55,043 bases of DNA, from IMG/VR virus record IMGVR_UViG_3300048838_000123, positions 1 through 55,043 of that record; one strand, 5' to 3'. This stretch comes from a virus. The position numbers and the translations under genes were made by a program. Below the pieces are notes generated by a model. It was not told where the DNA came from. It made no database searches and saw only the letters and a list, made by a program, of their open reading frames with translations. Numbering within the stretch: the first letter of the stretch is position 1; each line of letters opens with the position of its first letter. Shown piece by piece: positions 30,896 to 40,027 of this stretch.

Positions 30896-32301
30896 TGGAC
30901 GCGCGACGCAAAGAAGAGCTGTGCGACATCGTTCAAGACGTATTCGACGCTCGCGAGATCCCCGTCAACATACAGGGAACTCGCGAGCTTCCTTCGTTTA
31001 TAGAACTGATGTGTGTGCCTGGAAGGGGTGTGGACATCAACGCCATCTCGCGCCAGGCAGGCAACATCTCTGTCGCCATTGGCATCCGCAACATTCGCAT
31101 CGCTGCTGCCAGGGGCTATGTCGCAATCCAAGTACCACTGGCAGAACGGCGGACGCTAAAGCTGACTGACTTGCTGTCGCGCGACCTGCCTACCAAGCCT
31201 ACGTTCGTACTAGGCCAGTCGGAGGAAGGCAACAACATCTACGCCGACCTCTCATCGCCAGACGTAGCGCACGTCGGCATCTTCGGTACAACAGGCAGCG
31301 GCAAGACTAATCTGCTGCACTGTATGGTAGGCAGCCTGTGCTACAACGTTCGACCCTCCCAGGTAGGCATTGTGCTGCTGGATCCCAAGCGCCGCGACCC
31401 TACGTCGTTCATGCGAGTCATAGCACCACATCTACTCGCACCCCCGTGCGTCGATACAAAGGACATGACGGCTGTGCTTCACCGTTGCGTCGCAGCAATG
31501 GAGCAACGCGTTGCAGGCCGGGTCAACGAACCTCGCATCGTGATCGTAGTCGATGAGCTAACCGACTGCATCAAGACGGGAGGCGATGTCTTCCTAAGCG
31601 CTGTGCAACGCATCGCCGCAAGAGGCAGGGAGGTGTGCGTACATCTAATCATGGCGACGCAGTACCCGACAGCACAGGCTGTGAGCAGTATCTTGAAGGC
31701 CAACATTCCCTTGCGCTTAGTCGGTCGCATGATGTCCAAACAGGAAGCAGTGGTGGCAGCGGGCGTAAAAGATAGCGGCGCAGAGGGCTTGCCAGGCAGG
31801 GGCTCGTTCGTTGCAGTTGCTGCAGGCCGCATTATACGGTTCGACGCACCGGTGTTCGATCTCTTGCCCGAGCGCGACGACATTATCGTCGACAGCACAC
31901 CCACTTCTACCGACGCATCGCTGCCTTCAACTGTCGTGTCGCAAGAGATAGTCGAGTACAGCCCGGACGCCGACACACAGCGCGTGTACGAATTGCTGCG
32001 GGATTCGTACGAGATTAGCGGCAACCAGCTAGCACTAAAGCTGACCGACGGCCGCAGCGGCTATGCAGGCATGTCGGTCATTAAGCGGGTCGACACAGCC
32101 CGCGCCAAGGCCGAACGCATGCTCATCGAAGAGTGGACTGAAGCCGCGCGCCTGCTAATGCAACAGAACCCTACATGGGGTGTGATGGAGATGACCCGCG
32201 CGCTTGTAGGCCGCAGCTTGTCGGGCAAGAGGCTGTCCGCAACCATGGCGCTCATCTACAACTCTGTTGCTTCTGCTTCTTCTGGCCGCTCAAATCCCTA
32301 G
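30895..32301 (+). CDS. FtsK/SpoIIIE-like DNA translocase ATPase
   Basis: This encodes 468 residues. Walker A GTTGSGKT is at 131-138, the DPKR signature in LLDPKRRDP at ~162-169, and Walker B IVVDELTD with Asp220 and Glu221. MATQYPTAQ and GRGSF segments further match the FtsK/HerA fold. The C-terminal ~110 residues may form a winged-helix DNA-reading part (YELLRDSYEISGNQLALKLT). It probably moves or segregates double-stranded DNA, perhaps anchored by the membrane protein upstream. Such enzymes are common on plasmids but unusual in lytic siphoviruses. Confidence 0.8.
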   Translation: MDARRKEELCDIVQDVFDAREIPVNIQGTRELPSFIELMCVPGRGVDINAISRQAGNISVAIGIRNIRIAAARGYVAIQVPLAERRTLKLTDLLSRDLPTKPTFVLGQSEEGNNIYADLSSPDVAHVGIFGTTGSGKTNLLHCMVGSLCYNVRPSQVGIVLLDPKRRDPTSFMRVIAPHLLAPPCVDTKDMTAVLHRCVAAMEQRVAGRVNEPRIVIVVDELTDCIKTGGDVFLSAVQRIAARGREVCVHLIMATQYPTAQAVSSILKANIPLRLVGRMMSKQEAVVAAGVKDSGAEGLPGRGSFVAVAAGRIIRFDAPVFDLLPERDDIIVDSTPTSTDASLPSTVVSQEIVEYSPDADTQRVYELLRDSYEISGNQLALKLTDGRSGYAGMSVIKRVDTARAKAERMLIEEWTEAARLLMQQNPTWGVMEMTRALVGRSLSGKRLSATMALIYNSVASASSGRSNP

Positions 32302-32401
32302 CGAAAGCAGCAGTAGAAGAAGTAGAAGAAGCGGGTGTCATTAAGGAAGGTATAAGTTTTCGCTCAGATGCAAATCAGTTGCTTCCGTATAATAAGGCCG
32401 C

Positions 32402-33007
32402 ATGAATATTGCACAAGCAGCGAACTACCTTTACGGCAAGGGCATTGAGATCGGCGAGATGCGAGTGCGTAAGCTTTGCATGGCCGGCGATATCAAGGCA
32501 ACCAAAGACGCAGACAACCGGTGGACCGTTGAAGCGAGTGATCTCGACGACTACATTGGGCGGCGTGCCAATCGTACGCCCGCTGCGCAAGTACGCAAGC
32601 CTAGGACAGTCGAGACGCCGTACGAAGTTGCAACGTACCACAACACGCCGCGACCGAGTGCACCAGACGACGAGTACGTGCCACAAGGTAAACCGTATGT
32701 TATCTACATTCCCCCGATGCTGTTGCGGGAAGCCAACGAGTTCCTGAACTCAAGGGGCATCCTGACACAGTCGGCATATCACTTCAGTAAGCGGCGCGCT
32801 TGGGCGTGGCAGCAAGCACACGCAGCGTCTGCAGCTGAAGGCAAGGAGTTCGATCCACGTGCATTCTTTGCTAGAACAGCGGGCACGACACCGGAGCAGT
32901 GGTTCAGTGTCCAAAACCCGGACCGGCCCCTCCCGCCCGAACCAGATGCGGCTGACGAGATTGAAGCAGCACTCGAATCTGAAACCAATGCGACTACTAG
33001 CGATTGA
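32402..33007 (+). CDS. Excisionase-type HTH protein
   Basis: This encodes 201 residues. The N-terminal ~50 residues (MNIAQAANYLYGKGIEIGEM ... WTVEASDLDDYI) are a HTH_17/excisionase-like DNA-binding unit. The remainder is a helical region with an acidic C-terminus. TATAAT ends eight bases before the ATG and no ribosome site is present, so the mRNA would be nearly leaderless. With no integrase present it is more likely a regulator than an excisionase. Confidence 0.55.
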   Translation: MNIAQAANYLYGKGIEIGEMRVRKLCMAGDIKATKDADNRWTVEASDLDDYIGRRANRTPAAQVRKPRTVETPYEVATYHNTPRPSAPDDEYVPQGKPYVIYIPPMLLREANEFLNSRGILTQSAYHFSKRRAWAWQQAHAASAAEGKEFDPRAFFARTAGTTPEQWFSVQNPDRPLPPEPDAADEIEAALESETNATTSD

Positions 33008-33470
33008 CCCCGGTGGCACGACAGGCTTGTGCCTCATCCAACTCGACAGAGGTTGGGACCAGTTCGAGCTCATCGAGAGCGTTGAGTTCCCATGGCTCGA
33101 ACGGTTTCACATGTATGACTACATACGCCGCGTAGGCGCAGACATTCATGTCATCGAAGAGTTCAGGCTGTACCGACATGAAGCCATGAACCAGGTCGGC
33201 AGCGACTTCCCATCGTGCCAAGTTATTGGCGCTGTGGAGTACCTGCTGGAAGAGAAGGGCAAGAGGAAGAACCTGTTCTACCAGCCCGCATACGTAACCA
33301 AGAGCGTCGCGATCGAGAAGCGACATGAAGCGATGGTCGGCAAAGATAGCGAGCATCGCAAAGACGCCTACAAGCACGCACGCTACTGGGTGCTGCTAGC
33401 GACCAACAAAAATGACCACCCAAACAAGTCCATCCTCCAACGTGTATTTGACTCGCTGGTACCAAGATGA
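32988..33470 (+). CDS. RuvC-like Holliday junction resolvase
   Basis: This encodes 160 residues with an RNase H-like fold. LLAIDPGGTTGL gives the first catalytic Asp, VIEEF the central Glu, and the helix near HRKDAYKHARYW the C-terminal Asp. It should cut branched DNA made during recombination and replication before packaging. It overlaps the upstream HTH gene by 20 bases and the helicase gene by 59. Confidence 0.75.
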   Translation: MRLLAIDPGGTTGLCLIQLDRGWDQFELIESVEFPWLERFHMYDYIRRVGADIHVIEEFRLYRHEAMNQVGSDFPSCQVIGAVEYLLEEKGKRKNLFYQPAYVTKSVAIEKRHEAMVGKDSEHRKDAYKHARYWVLLATNKNDHPNKSILQRVFDSLVPR

Positions 33471-34731
33471 AGCGGTGGACTTCACGCTGCGCCGCAACAG
33501 CTTGATCTGGCTACCGTTCGGCACAGGCAAGACCCTCATTGGCGCCCGTGCCATCTTGCGCGACGCGGAACTCAACGGCAAACGTGGCCGCTATCTGGTG
33601 GTGTGCCCAAAGCGTGCACGTGATCAGTGGCTCGATACGTTCCGCAACCTGGACGACTTCTACAGCCTCCACATCTGCGACCTTAGCAACCCGACTCCTG
33701 ACGTAATGAATGGCGACATCGTCATTACGCACTGGGAGATGCTACTGCGTAGCGACTGGCTGCAGATGCAAACGTGGACGACAGTCGTGCTCGATGAAGC
33801 ACACCGCATTCGCAATCGCAAGGCACAGCGCAGCAAGAAGGCCATCGCGCTAGATGCCCGCCACAAGATCGAGCTCACAGCAACACTGTTCGACAAGAGC
33901 ATCGATGAAGCGTGGCACGTCTTCCGGTGGCTGTACCCAAAGGTCTTCACCAGCTACCACCGCTTCCTTAACCAGTTCTGCGAAGTGTCCGAAGACTATT
34001 GGTCCGGCCGTAAGCAGGTCGTCGGCACGAAGAACGGAGAAGCACTTGCAAAGTTAATGTCCAAATTTGTCTATCACAAGACGTACGAAGACATTAGCGA
34101 CACCCTTCCACCGCTAGACATCGTCGTCGAACGCGTCGACATGTTGCCGCAGCAGCGCGCATTGTACGATCGCATGGATCGCCTGAACGACATCGTGTTC
34201 GATGACATGTTGATTCCCAACGGTTTGGCGAAGGCAGTACGCCTGCAGCAGGTCGGCACAGACCCTAGCCTGTTGGAGTACGCGGTAGGCAGTGGTAAGC
34301 TACAGTGGATCGATGAGTTCATGGAAGACCTGGATCAGCAAGCGATCATCTTCACTCGCTTCCGCAACACCGCAATAGCATTGGCGGCCAAGTACAATGC
34401 CCCTGTGCTTGTCGGCGGATCGCCACCGAGCGCTGCCGATGGCTTCAAGGCAGGTACAGACAAAGTTCTCTTCGGCACCATTGACAGCATGTCCGAATCA
34501 TTGGACTTCCCACGAGTAAACCTTGCTGTGTTCGTCGACAGTACATGGTCATCGCTACAGATGCAGCAAGCCATACATCGCATCTATCGACCTGCAGCAC
34601 CTAATCAACAGGCGAAGCGAGTGGTGCAGCTGTGCACTAGCGATACGGATGACCTGATCATCCAGGCAGGCGCCGGCAAGATAACCGAACAGCAGCTAGT
34701 TCATCAGCTGTTGCGTCTCACGAAACCTTAA
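33412..34731 (+). CDS. SNF2/SF2-type helicase
   Basis: This encodes 439 residues with two RecA-like halves. Walker A PFGTGKT is at 35-41, VVLDEAHRI at ~125-133 is a DEAH box, ELTATLFDKS is motif III-like, and QAIHRIYRPAAP is motif VI. The pattern fits the compact SNF2-type helicases of phage replication or recombination modules. Its stop codon lies within an inverted repeat. It probably remodels DNA with the neighbouring resolvase and nuclease. Confidence 0.8.
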   Translation: MTTQTSPSSNVYLTRWYQDEAVDFTLRRNSLIWLPFGTGKTLIGARAILRDAELNGKRGRYLVVCPKRARDQWLDTFRNLDDFYSLHICDLSNPTPDVMNGDIVITHWEMLLRSDWLQMQTWTTVVLDEAHRIRNRKAQRSKKAIALDARHKIELTATLFDKSIDEAWHVFRWLYPKVFTSYHRFLNQFCEVSEDYWSGRKQVVGTKNGEALAKLMSKFVYHKTYEDISDTLPPLDIVVERVDMLPQQRALYDRMDRLNDIVFDDMLIPNGLAKAVRLQQVGTDPSLLEYAVGSGKLQWIDEFMEDLDQQAIIFTRFRNTAIALAAKYNAPVLVGGSPPSAADGFKAGTDKVLFGTIDSMSESLDFPRVNLAVFVDSTWSSLQMQQAIHRIYRPAAPNQQAKRVVQLCTSDTDDLIIQAGAGKITEQQLVHQLLRLTKP

Positions 34732-34758
34732 AAATTCTTTCAAGCGTATTTAAGGTTT
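34723..34758. promoter_or_regulatory. Inverted repeat at helicase stop
   Basis: AAACCTTAAA and TTTAAGGTTT are perfect ten-base arms around a 16-base loop, overlapping the helicase stop codon. A TTAAAAT that may be a -10 follows, before a GGAG ribosome site. It may be a weak terminator or an operator for the nuclease operon. Confidence 0.45.
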
Positions 34759-34794
34759 GCTGATTAAAATGGTAACTACGTATAGGAGCCCCGC

Positions 34795-35943
34795 ATGACA
34801 AACTTTCACATCCATATCAGTGACGTCCAGGCATTCAAGAAATGCCGGCGCTTTTGGGACTACAGTTCCCGGTTGCGCAAGGGACTCGAACCCAGACGTA
34901 TGTATGCCCCGTTCTTCACTGGTCGCGCACTGCATGCGGCTCTCGAAGCATGGCATACTGGCAAGGGCGATCTGTTCGCCACTGCCGAGAACTTCATCGC
35001 ACACAGCCGTGACGAGCTGAAGGCAGGCGGCTACTGGGAGCGCCAGCAGACCGAGTTCAACGAACAGGCTGCACTGGTGCGCGCCATGCTGTCCAACTAT
35101 CTCGAGTGGTGTGCCTACTACAAGGGCGAGTACGCCAACGACGAACTGGAGTTCATTGCCACAGAGGTCGACTTCAACGTGCCCCTTCGCAGCCCCACGA
35201 ATCCTCGAACCGACATCACGTTCTCTGGCCGCTTCGACGGACTCGTCAAGCACAAGCCAACGAACACTGTGTGGGTGTGGGAGACCAAGTCCACAGCCAA
35301 TGTCGACATGTACATCAACGGCCTCGATCGCCACGAACAGGCGACAGCATACACTATTGCAGCCGGCTACGTCCTGAAGCAGCCAGTCGCAGGTGTACTG
35401 TTCAACATCGTTCGCAAGAAGGCGATGCCGGAGACCAACGTGCTGAAGGATGGCACACTCAGTAAGGCCAAGACCTCTGACATCCCTGCACGCGTGTACC
35501 TGAACCGCATTCGCGAGCACCACAAAGACGACCTCGACATCATCGCCCGCGACACTCGTGCGCTTCTCGGTGAGGGCATTGAACAGCCGGAAGAGCTGGT
35601 CGAGAAGGAAGTCAAGCTGGCGCAGGACAAGTGGATCAAGCGCATGTACGGCGAGACGCTGGAAGCATTGGTTGAAGCCGACCGCCAGTACGTCGCACGC
35701 ATCCCGCTGGTCAAGACGCCCGAAGAGAAAAAGACGTTCTTGAAGGAGCTGTGGCAGGTTGCCATCGACATGGTCAACCCGAACATCCCCATCTACCGCA
35801 ACGAGTCCGACTGGAACTGCCAGCGCTGCCTTTACAAGTCACCGTGTGCTGCCAACAAACTGGGCGCCGACGAAGACTTGATCGTCAACCTGGACTACCA
35901 GCCGCGCACGTACGAAGCACACGCACTGTCGGTCGAGGAGTGA
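34795..35943 (+). CDS. PD-(D/E)xK nuclease with iron-sulfur cysteines (Cas4/RecB-like)
   Basis: This encodes 382 residues. GRFDGLV and VWVWETKS at ~143-167 give the Asp and Glu-x-Lys of the nuclease core. Cys17 (KKCRRFW) together with NCQRCLYKSPC near the C-terminus form the four-cysteine iron-sulfur pattern of Cas4 and AddB. It should be an exonuclease that prepares single strands for the Sak4-like recombinase that follows. No cas genes or CRISPR arrays are present. Confidence 0.82.
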   Translation: MTNFHIHISDVQAFKKCRRFWDYSSRLRKGLEPRRMYAPFFTGRALHAALEAWHTGKGDLFATAENFIAHSRDELKAGGYWERQQTEFNEQAALVRAMLSNYLEWCAYYKGEYANDELEFIATEVDFNVPLRSPTNPRTDITFSGRFDGLVKHKPTNTVWVWETKSTANVDMYINGLDRHEQATAYTIAAGYVLKQPVAGVLFNIVRKKAMPETNVLKDGTLSKAKTSDIPARVYLNRIREHHKDDLDIIARDTRALLGEGIEQPEELVEKEVKLAQDKWIKRMYGETLEALVEADRQYVARIPLVKTPEEKKTFLKELWQVAIDMVNPNIPIYRNESDWNCQRCLYKSPCAANKLGADEDLIVNLDYQPRTYEAHALSVEE

Positions 35944-35944
35944 C

Positions 35945-36751
35945 ATGTCGTTCAAGAAGGCAGACACATCCTCACCCAAGTTCCTGAAGCTGTGGTTGTT
36001 CGGGCCTGGCGGGTCGTACAAGACTCGCACAGTCGCCAGCGCAGCACTCGACGAACGTAGCTCGCCAGCACTGATCGTTAGCTTCGCAGGCAACCCAGTC
36101 AGCTTCACCGACTACGCGAAGAAGCCAGACGTCGTCGAAGTGTCCAGCATCAACGATCTGAACCTGTTGTACACGTGGCTGGCGAACAAGATGCCGGCAG
36201 ACCACAACCTGGTCAAGCAAGTCGGCCTGACGCCAGGCTACAAGACGATTGCGATCGACACCGTTACCGAACTGCAGCGCGAAGTGTTTCAGGTTGTGCA
36301 GGGCACCGGTACGAGCGGCATCGTCGACATTCCACCGGCAATGGAACAGTCGCACTTCGGCAGAGGTCTGGCTGTGCTGACTAAGTTCGCGCGCATGATG
36401 TACGCGCTACCTATGCACGTCATTTTGACCGCGCAAGAAGGTGACAAGACCAATCCGCAAACACTACTGACTACTTTCAATCCGCTGGTGTGGGGCCAGT
36501 CCGTTCGCGAGGTGGCAGGCTATGCGTACGCAGTTGGACGCATGGCTGCAGCGTCTAGTCTGCCATCGGACGTGAACCGTGTGATCAGAGATTCGAAACT
36601 ACCTACGCCCCAGTACTGCGCGATTTCGTTTCGCCCCAGCATTCAGTCGCCGCTGCTGAAAGACCAGTACGGCACGCTGGGCCCAGTAATGGTAGACCCG
36701 AGTATCACCAAGATGCTCGATGCACTACAACGTGATGGAGCGACTAAGTAA
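35945..36751 (+). CDS. Sak4-like RecA-fold recombinase
   Basis: This encodes 268 residues. Walker A is FGPGGSYKT (19-27) and Walker B is TIAIDTVTEL, as in the phage single-strand annealing ATPase Sak4 (AAA_24 type). It starts two bases after the nuclease stop behind GAGGAG and is followed by a DUF669 protein, a recurring partner. It would anneal strands during replication and repair. Confidence 0.78.
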   Translation: MSFKKADTSSPKFLKLWLFGPGGSYKTRTVASAALDERSSPALIVSFAGNPVSFTDYAKKPDVVEVSSINDLNLLYTWLANKMPADHNLVKQVGLTPGYKTIAIDTVTELQREVFQVVQGTGTSGIVDIPPAMEQSHFGRGLAVLTKFARMMYALPMHVILTAQEGDKTNPQTLLTTFNPLVWGQSVREVAGYAYAVGRMAAASSLPSDVNRVIRDSKLPTPQYCAISFRPSIQSPLLKDQYGTLGPVMVDPSITKMLDALQRDGATK

Positions 36752-36780
36752 CCTACTGATTCAAACCGGAGAAACAAACC

Positions 36781-37278
36781 ATGACACAAGAAGATATGTC
36801 CGCAGGCGCGTACGAGATCGAGTTGGCCATTGACCTCGATTCGATTCCCGATGCTACCGAAACGATCCCGGCCGGCAAGTACAATGCCGAGATCGCGTCG
36901 GCAGTGCCCGGTAAGTCGAAGGCGGGGCAGCCCAAGATCGAACTGCGCTGGAAGATCATCGAGCCCATGTTCGAGACCGACGCCAAGGTCGAGAACCGCT
37001 CTGTGCTCGATTCGATCAGCTTCCACCCGAACAAGATGGGCATCACGAAGCAGCAGCTGAAGGCGCTCGGCGTCACAGGCCAGCTGAACATTGCACTCGG
37101 CGACCTCGCGGCACAGCTGCTGGGTATCCGCACAGGCATCGTGGTCGACATCGAGAAGGGTGTGAACAAGGATCCGCAGACCGGCGAAGTCTACCCTGAC
37201 CGCAACCGCATCAAGAAGATCTCGCCGAAGCTGTTCACGCCAGACGGGGGCGTCGACAACCTGCTGTCCGAGGACTAA
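36781..37278 (+). CDS. DUF669-type single-strand DNA-binding partner
   Basis: This encodes 165 residues. IPAGKYNAEIASAVP, followed by LRWKIIEP and GVDVIEKG-like strands, matches the OB-like DUF669 proteins that accompany Sak-type recombinases and probably coat single strands. It has a GGAGAAAC ribosome site. The acidic C-terminus (DNLLSED) resembles that of SSB proteins. Confidence 0.72.
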   Translation: MTQEDMSAGAYEIELAIDLDSIPDATETIPAGKYNAEIASAVPGKSKAGQPKIELRWKIIEPMFETDAKVENRSVLDSISFHPNKMGITKQQLKALGVTGQLNIALGDLAAQLLGIRTGIVVDIEKGVNKDPQTGEVYPDRNRIKKISPKLFTPDGGVDNLLSED

Positions 37279-37279
37279 A

Positions 37280-37306
37280 GCATAGCGAGCTCCATCACGG
37301 CTATGC
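37280..37306 (+). promoter_or_regulatory. Hairpin covering primase start codon
   Basis: GCATAGC (37280-37286) pairs perfectly with GCTATGC (37300-37306), whose ATG is the start codon of the primase-helicase. No ribosome site is visible. Folding would hide the start and could limit primase translation. Confidence 0.4.
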
Positions 37307-39732
37307 AGCAGTTTCTACAGCAGTTCTGTTACGGGCCGGGCTTGCTGGCGATCGCGACCAAGCATGTAGCGAACGTCGAGTTCTACAGCAAGCCGCCGGA
37401 CAGGATCCCAGAAGACACGGAGGTTTGGTTCGCGCCTGCGCTACGACGTAGCAAGGGCATGAACAAAGCCGATGTAATGGGGAGTGTTGCACTGTGGGCA
37501 GATGTTGACAACGAACAGCTGCCCACTGTTGTTCTACCTCCTACAGCCGTCGTGCGCAGTGGTCACGGCTGGCACCTGTACTGGTTCTTAGCACAACCGG
37601 TAGACGACACTGCGCTTCTCGAACGCTACAACCAGCTCATACTCGCCGACGTCGATGGCGCGGACATGAGCACATGGAACTGCAACAGACTACTACGTGT
37701 ACCAGGCACAGTCAACCTTAAAGATCCGCGCGACCCACGTTCGGTCATGCTATATGCTACTAACTGGTCGCTTCGCTATCGCGTTGAAGACATTGTCGCG
37801 GTTTCGAAACTCGATCCGAACACGGCATTTAGGATTAAGACCGGGCACACTCGGGGTTTCAAGACACGCAGCGAGCGCGACTGGGCTGTGCTGCGGGAGA
37901 TGCGGAAGCACGGTATCTCGTACGAGACCTGTGAACTCATCTTCAAGGCACACAAGATCGGGGACAAGCTGCGCGACGATAATGGTGCTGAGTACTTCAA
38001 GCATACGTGGGAGGCGCTCTCAACTAAACACGCCAAGGAGCTCACTGTTACTGGCAAGGAGCCACAAACAAAAGGAGCTGCTGCGGCCCCTGAACCGTTC
38101 AGCATACAGGAGCGACCTGACGGATACTACAAAGGTCTGAAGCGCCTTAGCACGTTCACATTCGAACCGCAGCTGCTGCTAGACGGATCGGCGAACAATG
38201 CCGAAGACGCTCTCGTCGGATCGGTGGAAGCGAATGGCTACAAGTGGGAGAACATAACGTTCAACCGCAAGTCGTTCACCGAGATACGTGCGCTAGACAA
38301 AGAGTGCCCTGTCGCAGCGTGGCAGTGGCTAGGCAACGACAACGACCTGCGAGCACTGCTGCCGTACTTGATCGATCGCCTGAAGACGCAGGGATTACCG
38401 CGTGTGCTGGCGACACCGCAAATGGGTTTGCACTTCATCAAAGGCGAACCGTTCTTTGTCGGAACCAAGCACACCCTCAGTGCGACCGATGTGTGGACTG
38501 ATTACAAAGGGCCACTGCACTGGTTGCCGAGCAAGCGCGAGCACCCTGAACTCGATCTGACGATCACGCCGCCGACACCAGACCAGGTTAAGATGCTAAC
38601 GATGCAGCTGCCGAACGTTAACGACCCAGAAGTGTTTTGGGTGCTAACAGGGTGGTTCACATCGTCACTGTTCAAGCCTTGGCTGGAGCAACGCAATCGA
38701 AGATTCCCGACACTGAACGTTACCGGCACACGCGGCAGCGGCAAGTCAACGCTAGTCACTAAGATGATGATGCCGTTGTTCGGGCAGTCGACGGCAAAGG
38801 CATACGACGCAGGCACAACTCGGTTCGTAGCACTGTCGCTGTTGGGCGCAAGCAATGCAACGCCTGTGAACTTCAGCGAGTTCAGGTACGAGACGTCGAC
38901 AGGCTTCGAGCGCTACATTCGATTGGCATACGATACAGGTCACGACCCGCGTGGTCGTCCTGACCAAACGACAGTCGACTATCCGCTCAGTGCGCCAATG
39001 GTGGTCGACGGCGAAGACCTGATCACAGATCCGGCAACACAGCAACGATTGGTAGTCGCGCTACTGCGCCCGGCAGTCGTTGCAGAACGAACGTTGGGGC
39101 ACACCACCTGGAACAGTTTGCGCGACAAACTTCCGAAGGGCTTTGGCGGGTGGATTACGCAGTACGCTGTCAGGGCAATCGCCACAGGTCTAGCAGACAC
39201 TTGGCTAGCCGAAGCGACAGAGGCTGTGCAGAAAGAGTTCACAGTCTCTATCCCAGACCGCGTTCGCAACAACCACATCGTGACGTACTTCGGCATGATA
39301 GTGTGGTGCAACGCTTTGCAGTGTGCATTGCCGCCAGCCGACGTACTAACGCGAAGCATCAGGGCGGTGTGCAACCTTGACGTAGGCCGTAGCCGCATTG
39401 CAGCAGACGACTTTGTGGAAGCAGTGGTCAACGAAGTCGCACGGCGTCCACAGTTGGCTCCGTTCAAGTGGGCGTTAGGCGATGACGGCAAAGTGTTGTT
39501 CGTTCAGCTGACACCTGCACACGCATGGTGGGCTGCAGTACGACAACGCGCACGGAAGGCTGCACTTGAACTTGCCGCAATCCGAAACCAGGTAGCCGAG
39601 ACAGACTACTTCGCCGGCACCAAGGCAATGAACGGGGCAATGATGTACGGGATTAACTTGCAACGAGCATGCGACGCAGGACTAGACATCGTGTCGCAGA
39701 TCGACGCAAGCCAAATTAGCATTACGTATTAG
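37303..39732 (+). CDS. Primase-helicase (archaeo-eukaryotic primase plus P-loop helicase)
   Basis: This encodes 809 residues. The N-terminal ~200 residues are a RepB/AEP-like primase: ALWADVDNE gives Asp67 and Asp69, RSGHGWHLYWFL the His motif and NRLLRVPGTVNLKD the third motif. After a linker (~265-290) comes a helicase-like half with Walker A GTRGSGKS at 475-482, resembling DUF927-type phage ATPases. It should both prime and unwind at replication forks. The start lies in a hairpin. Confidence 0.75.
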   Translation: MQQFLQQFCYGPGLLAIATKHVANVEFYSKPPDRIPEDTEVWFAPALRRSKGMNKADVMGSVALWADVDNEQLPTVVLPPTAVVRSGHGWHLYWFLAQPVDDTALLERYNQLILADVDGADMSTWNCNRLLRVPGTVNLKDPRDPRSVMLYATNWSLRYRVEDIVAVSKLDPNTAFRIKTGHTRGFKTRSERDWAVLREMRKHGISYETCELIFKAHKIGDKLRDDNGAEYFKHTWEALSTKHAKELTVTGKEPQTKGAAAAPEPFSIQERPDGYYKGLKRLSTFTFEPQLLLDGSANNAEDALVGSVEANGYKWENITFNRKSFTEIRALDKECPVAAWQWLGNDNDLRALLPYLIDRLKTQGLPRVLATPQMGLHFIKGEPFFVGTKHTLSATDVWTDYKGPLHWLPSKREHPELDLTITPPTPDQVKMLTMQLPNVNDPEVFWVLTGWFTSSLFKPWLEQRNRRFPTLNVTGTRGSGKSTLVTKMMMPLFGQSTAKAYDAGTTRFVALSLLGASNATPVNFSEFRYETSTGFERYIRLAYDTGHDPRGRPDQTTVDYPLSAPMVVDGEDLITDPATQQRLVVALLRPAVVAERTLGHTTWNSLRDKLPKGFGGWITQYAVRAIATGLADTWLAEATEAVQKEFTVSIPDRVRNNHIVTYFGMIVWCNALQCALPPADVLTRSIRAVCNLDVGRSRIAADDFVEAVVNEVARRPQLAPFKWALGDDGKVLFVQLTPAHAWWAAVRQRARKAALELAAIRNQVAETDYFAGTKAMNGAMMYGINLQRACDAGLDIVSQIDASQISITY

Positions 39733-39739
39733 GAGGAAC

Positions 39740-40027
39740 ATGGATCGAAATGGAGGTATGACACGCGAAGAGATGCTCGCAAAGCTATCGCCTGAGGAAC
39801 GGGCACAACTCGCGGCCGAAGAGAACGCAGCCAACGCACCTGGGTTCGCAGTGGCAATGGCGCTGTTAGCCGCAGCGTGCTTCGGTGTCTCGATCGTTAC
39901 GGCATTGGTCGGCAAGGCAACAGGCGACGCCTTGTTTTGGGCCATAGCAGTTGTGGTCGCGTTGTTGGGCGTTGTGCCGAGCGTGGGCCTGCTGTGGGCA
40001 TTCTTTACTCGAGGGAACAATGGCTGA
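39740..40027 (+). CDS. Small two-span membrane protein
   Basis: This encodes 95 residues, with a charged N-terminus (MTREEMLAKLSPEERAQLAAE) then two hydrophobic segments at ~33-56 and 64-88. It starts behind AGGAGG and overlaps queC by eight bases. A role is not evident. Confidence 0.5.
   Translation: MDRNGGMTREEMLAKLSPEERAQLAAEENAANAPGFAVAMALLAAACFGVSIVTALVGKATGDALFWAIAVVVALLGVVPSVGLLWAFFTRGNNG

Noticed and set aside
32402-33007. Excisionase indicating lysogeny
   Set aside because: The HTH_17 fold is shared with many regulators, and no integrase, attachment site or repressor was found.
34795-35943. Cas4 as part of a CRISPR system
   Set aside because: There is no array or other cas gene; the neighbours are Sak4-like and DUF669 proteins, so it belongs to phage recombination.
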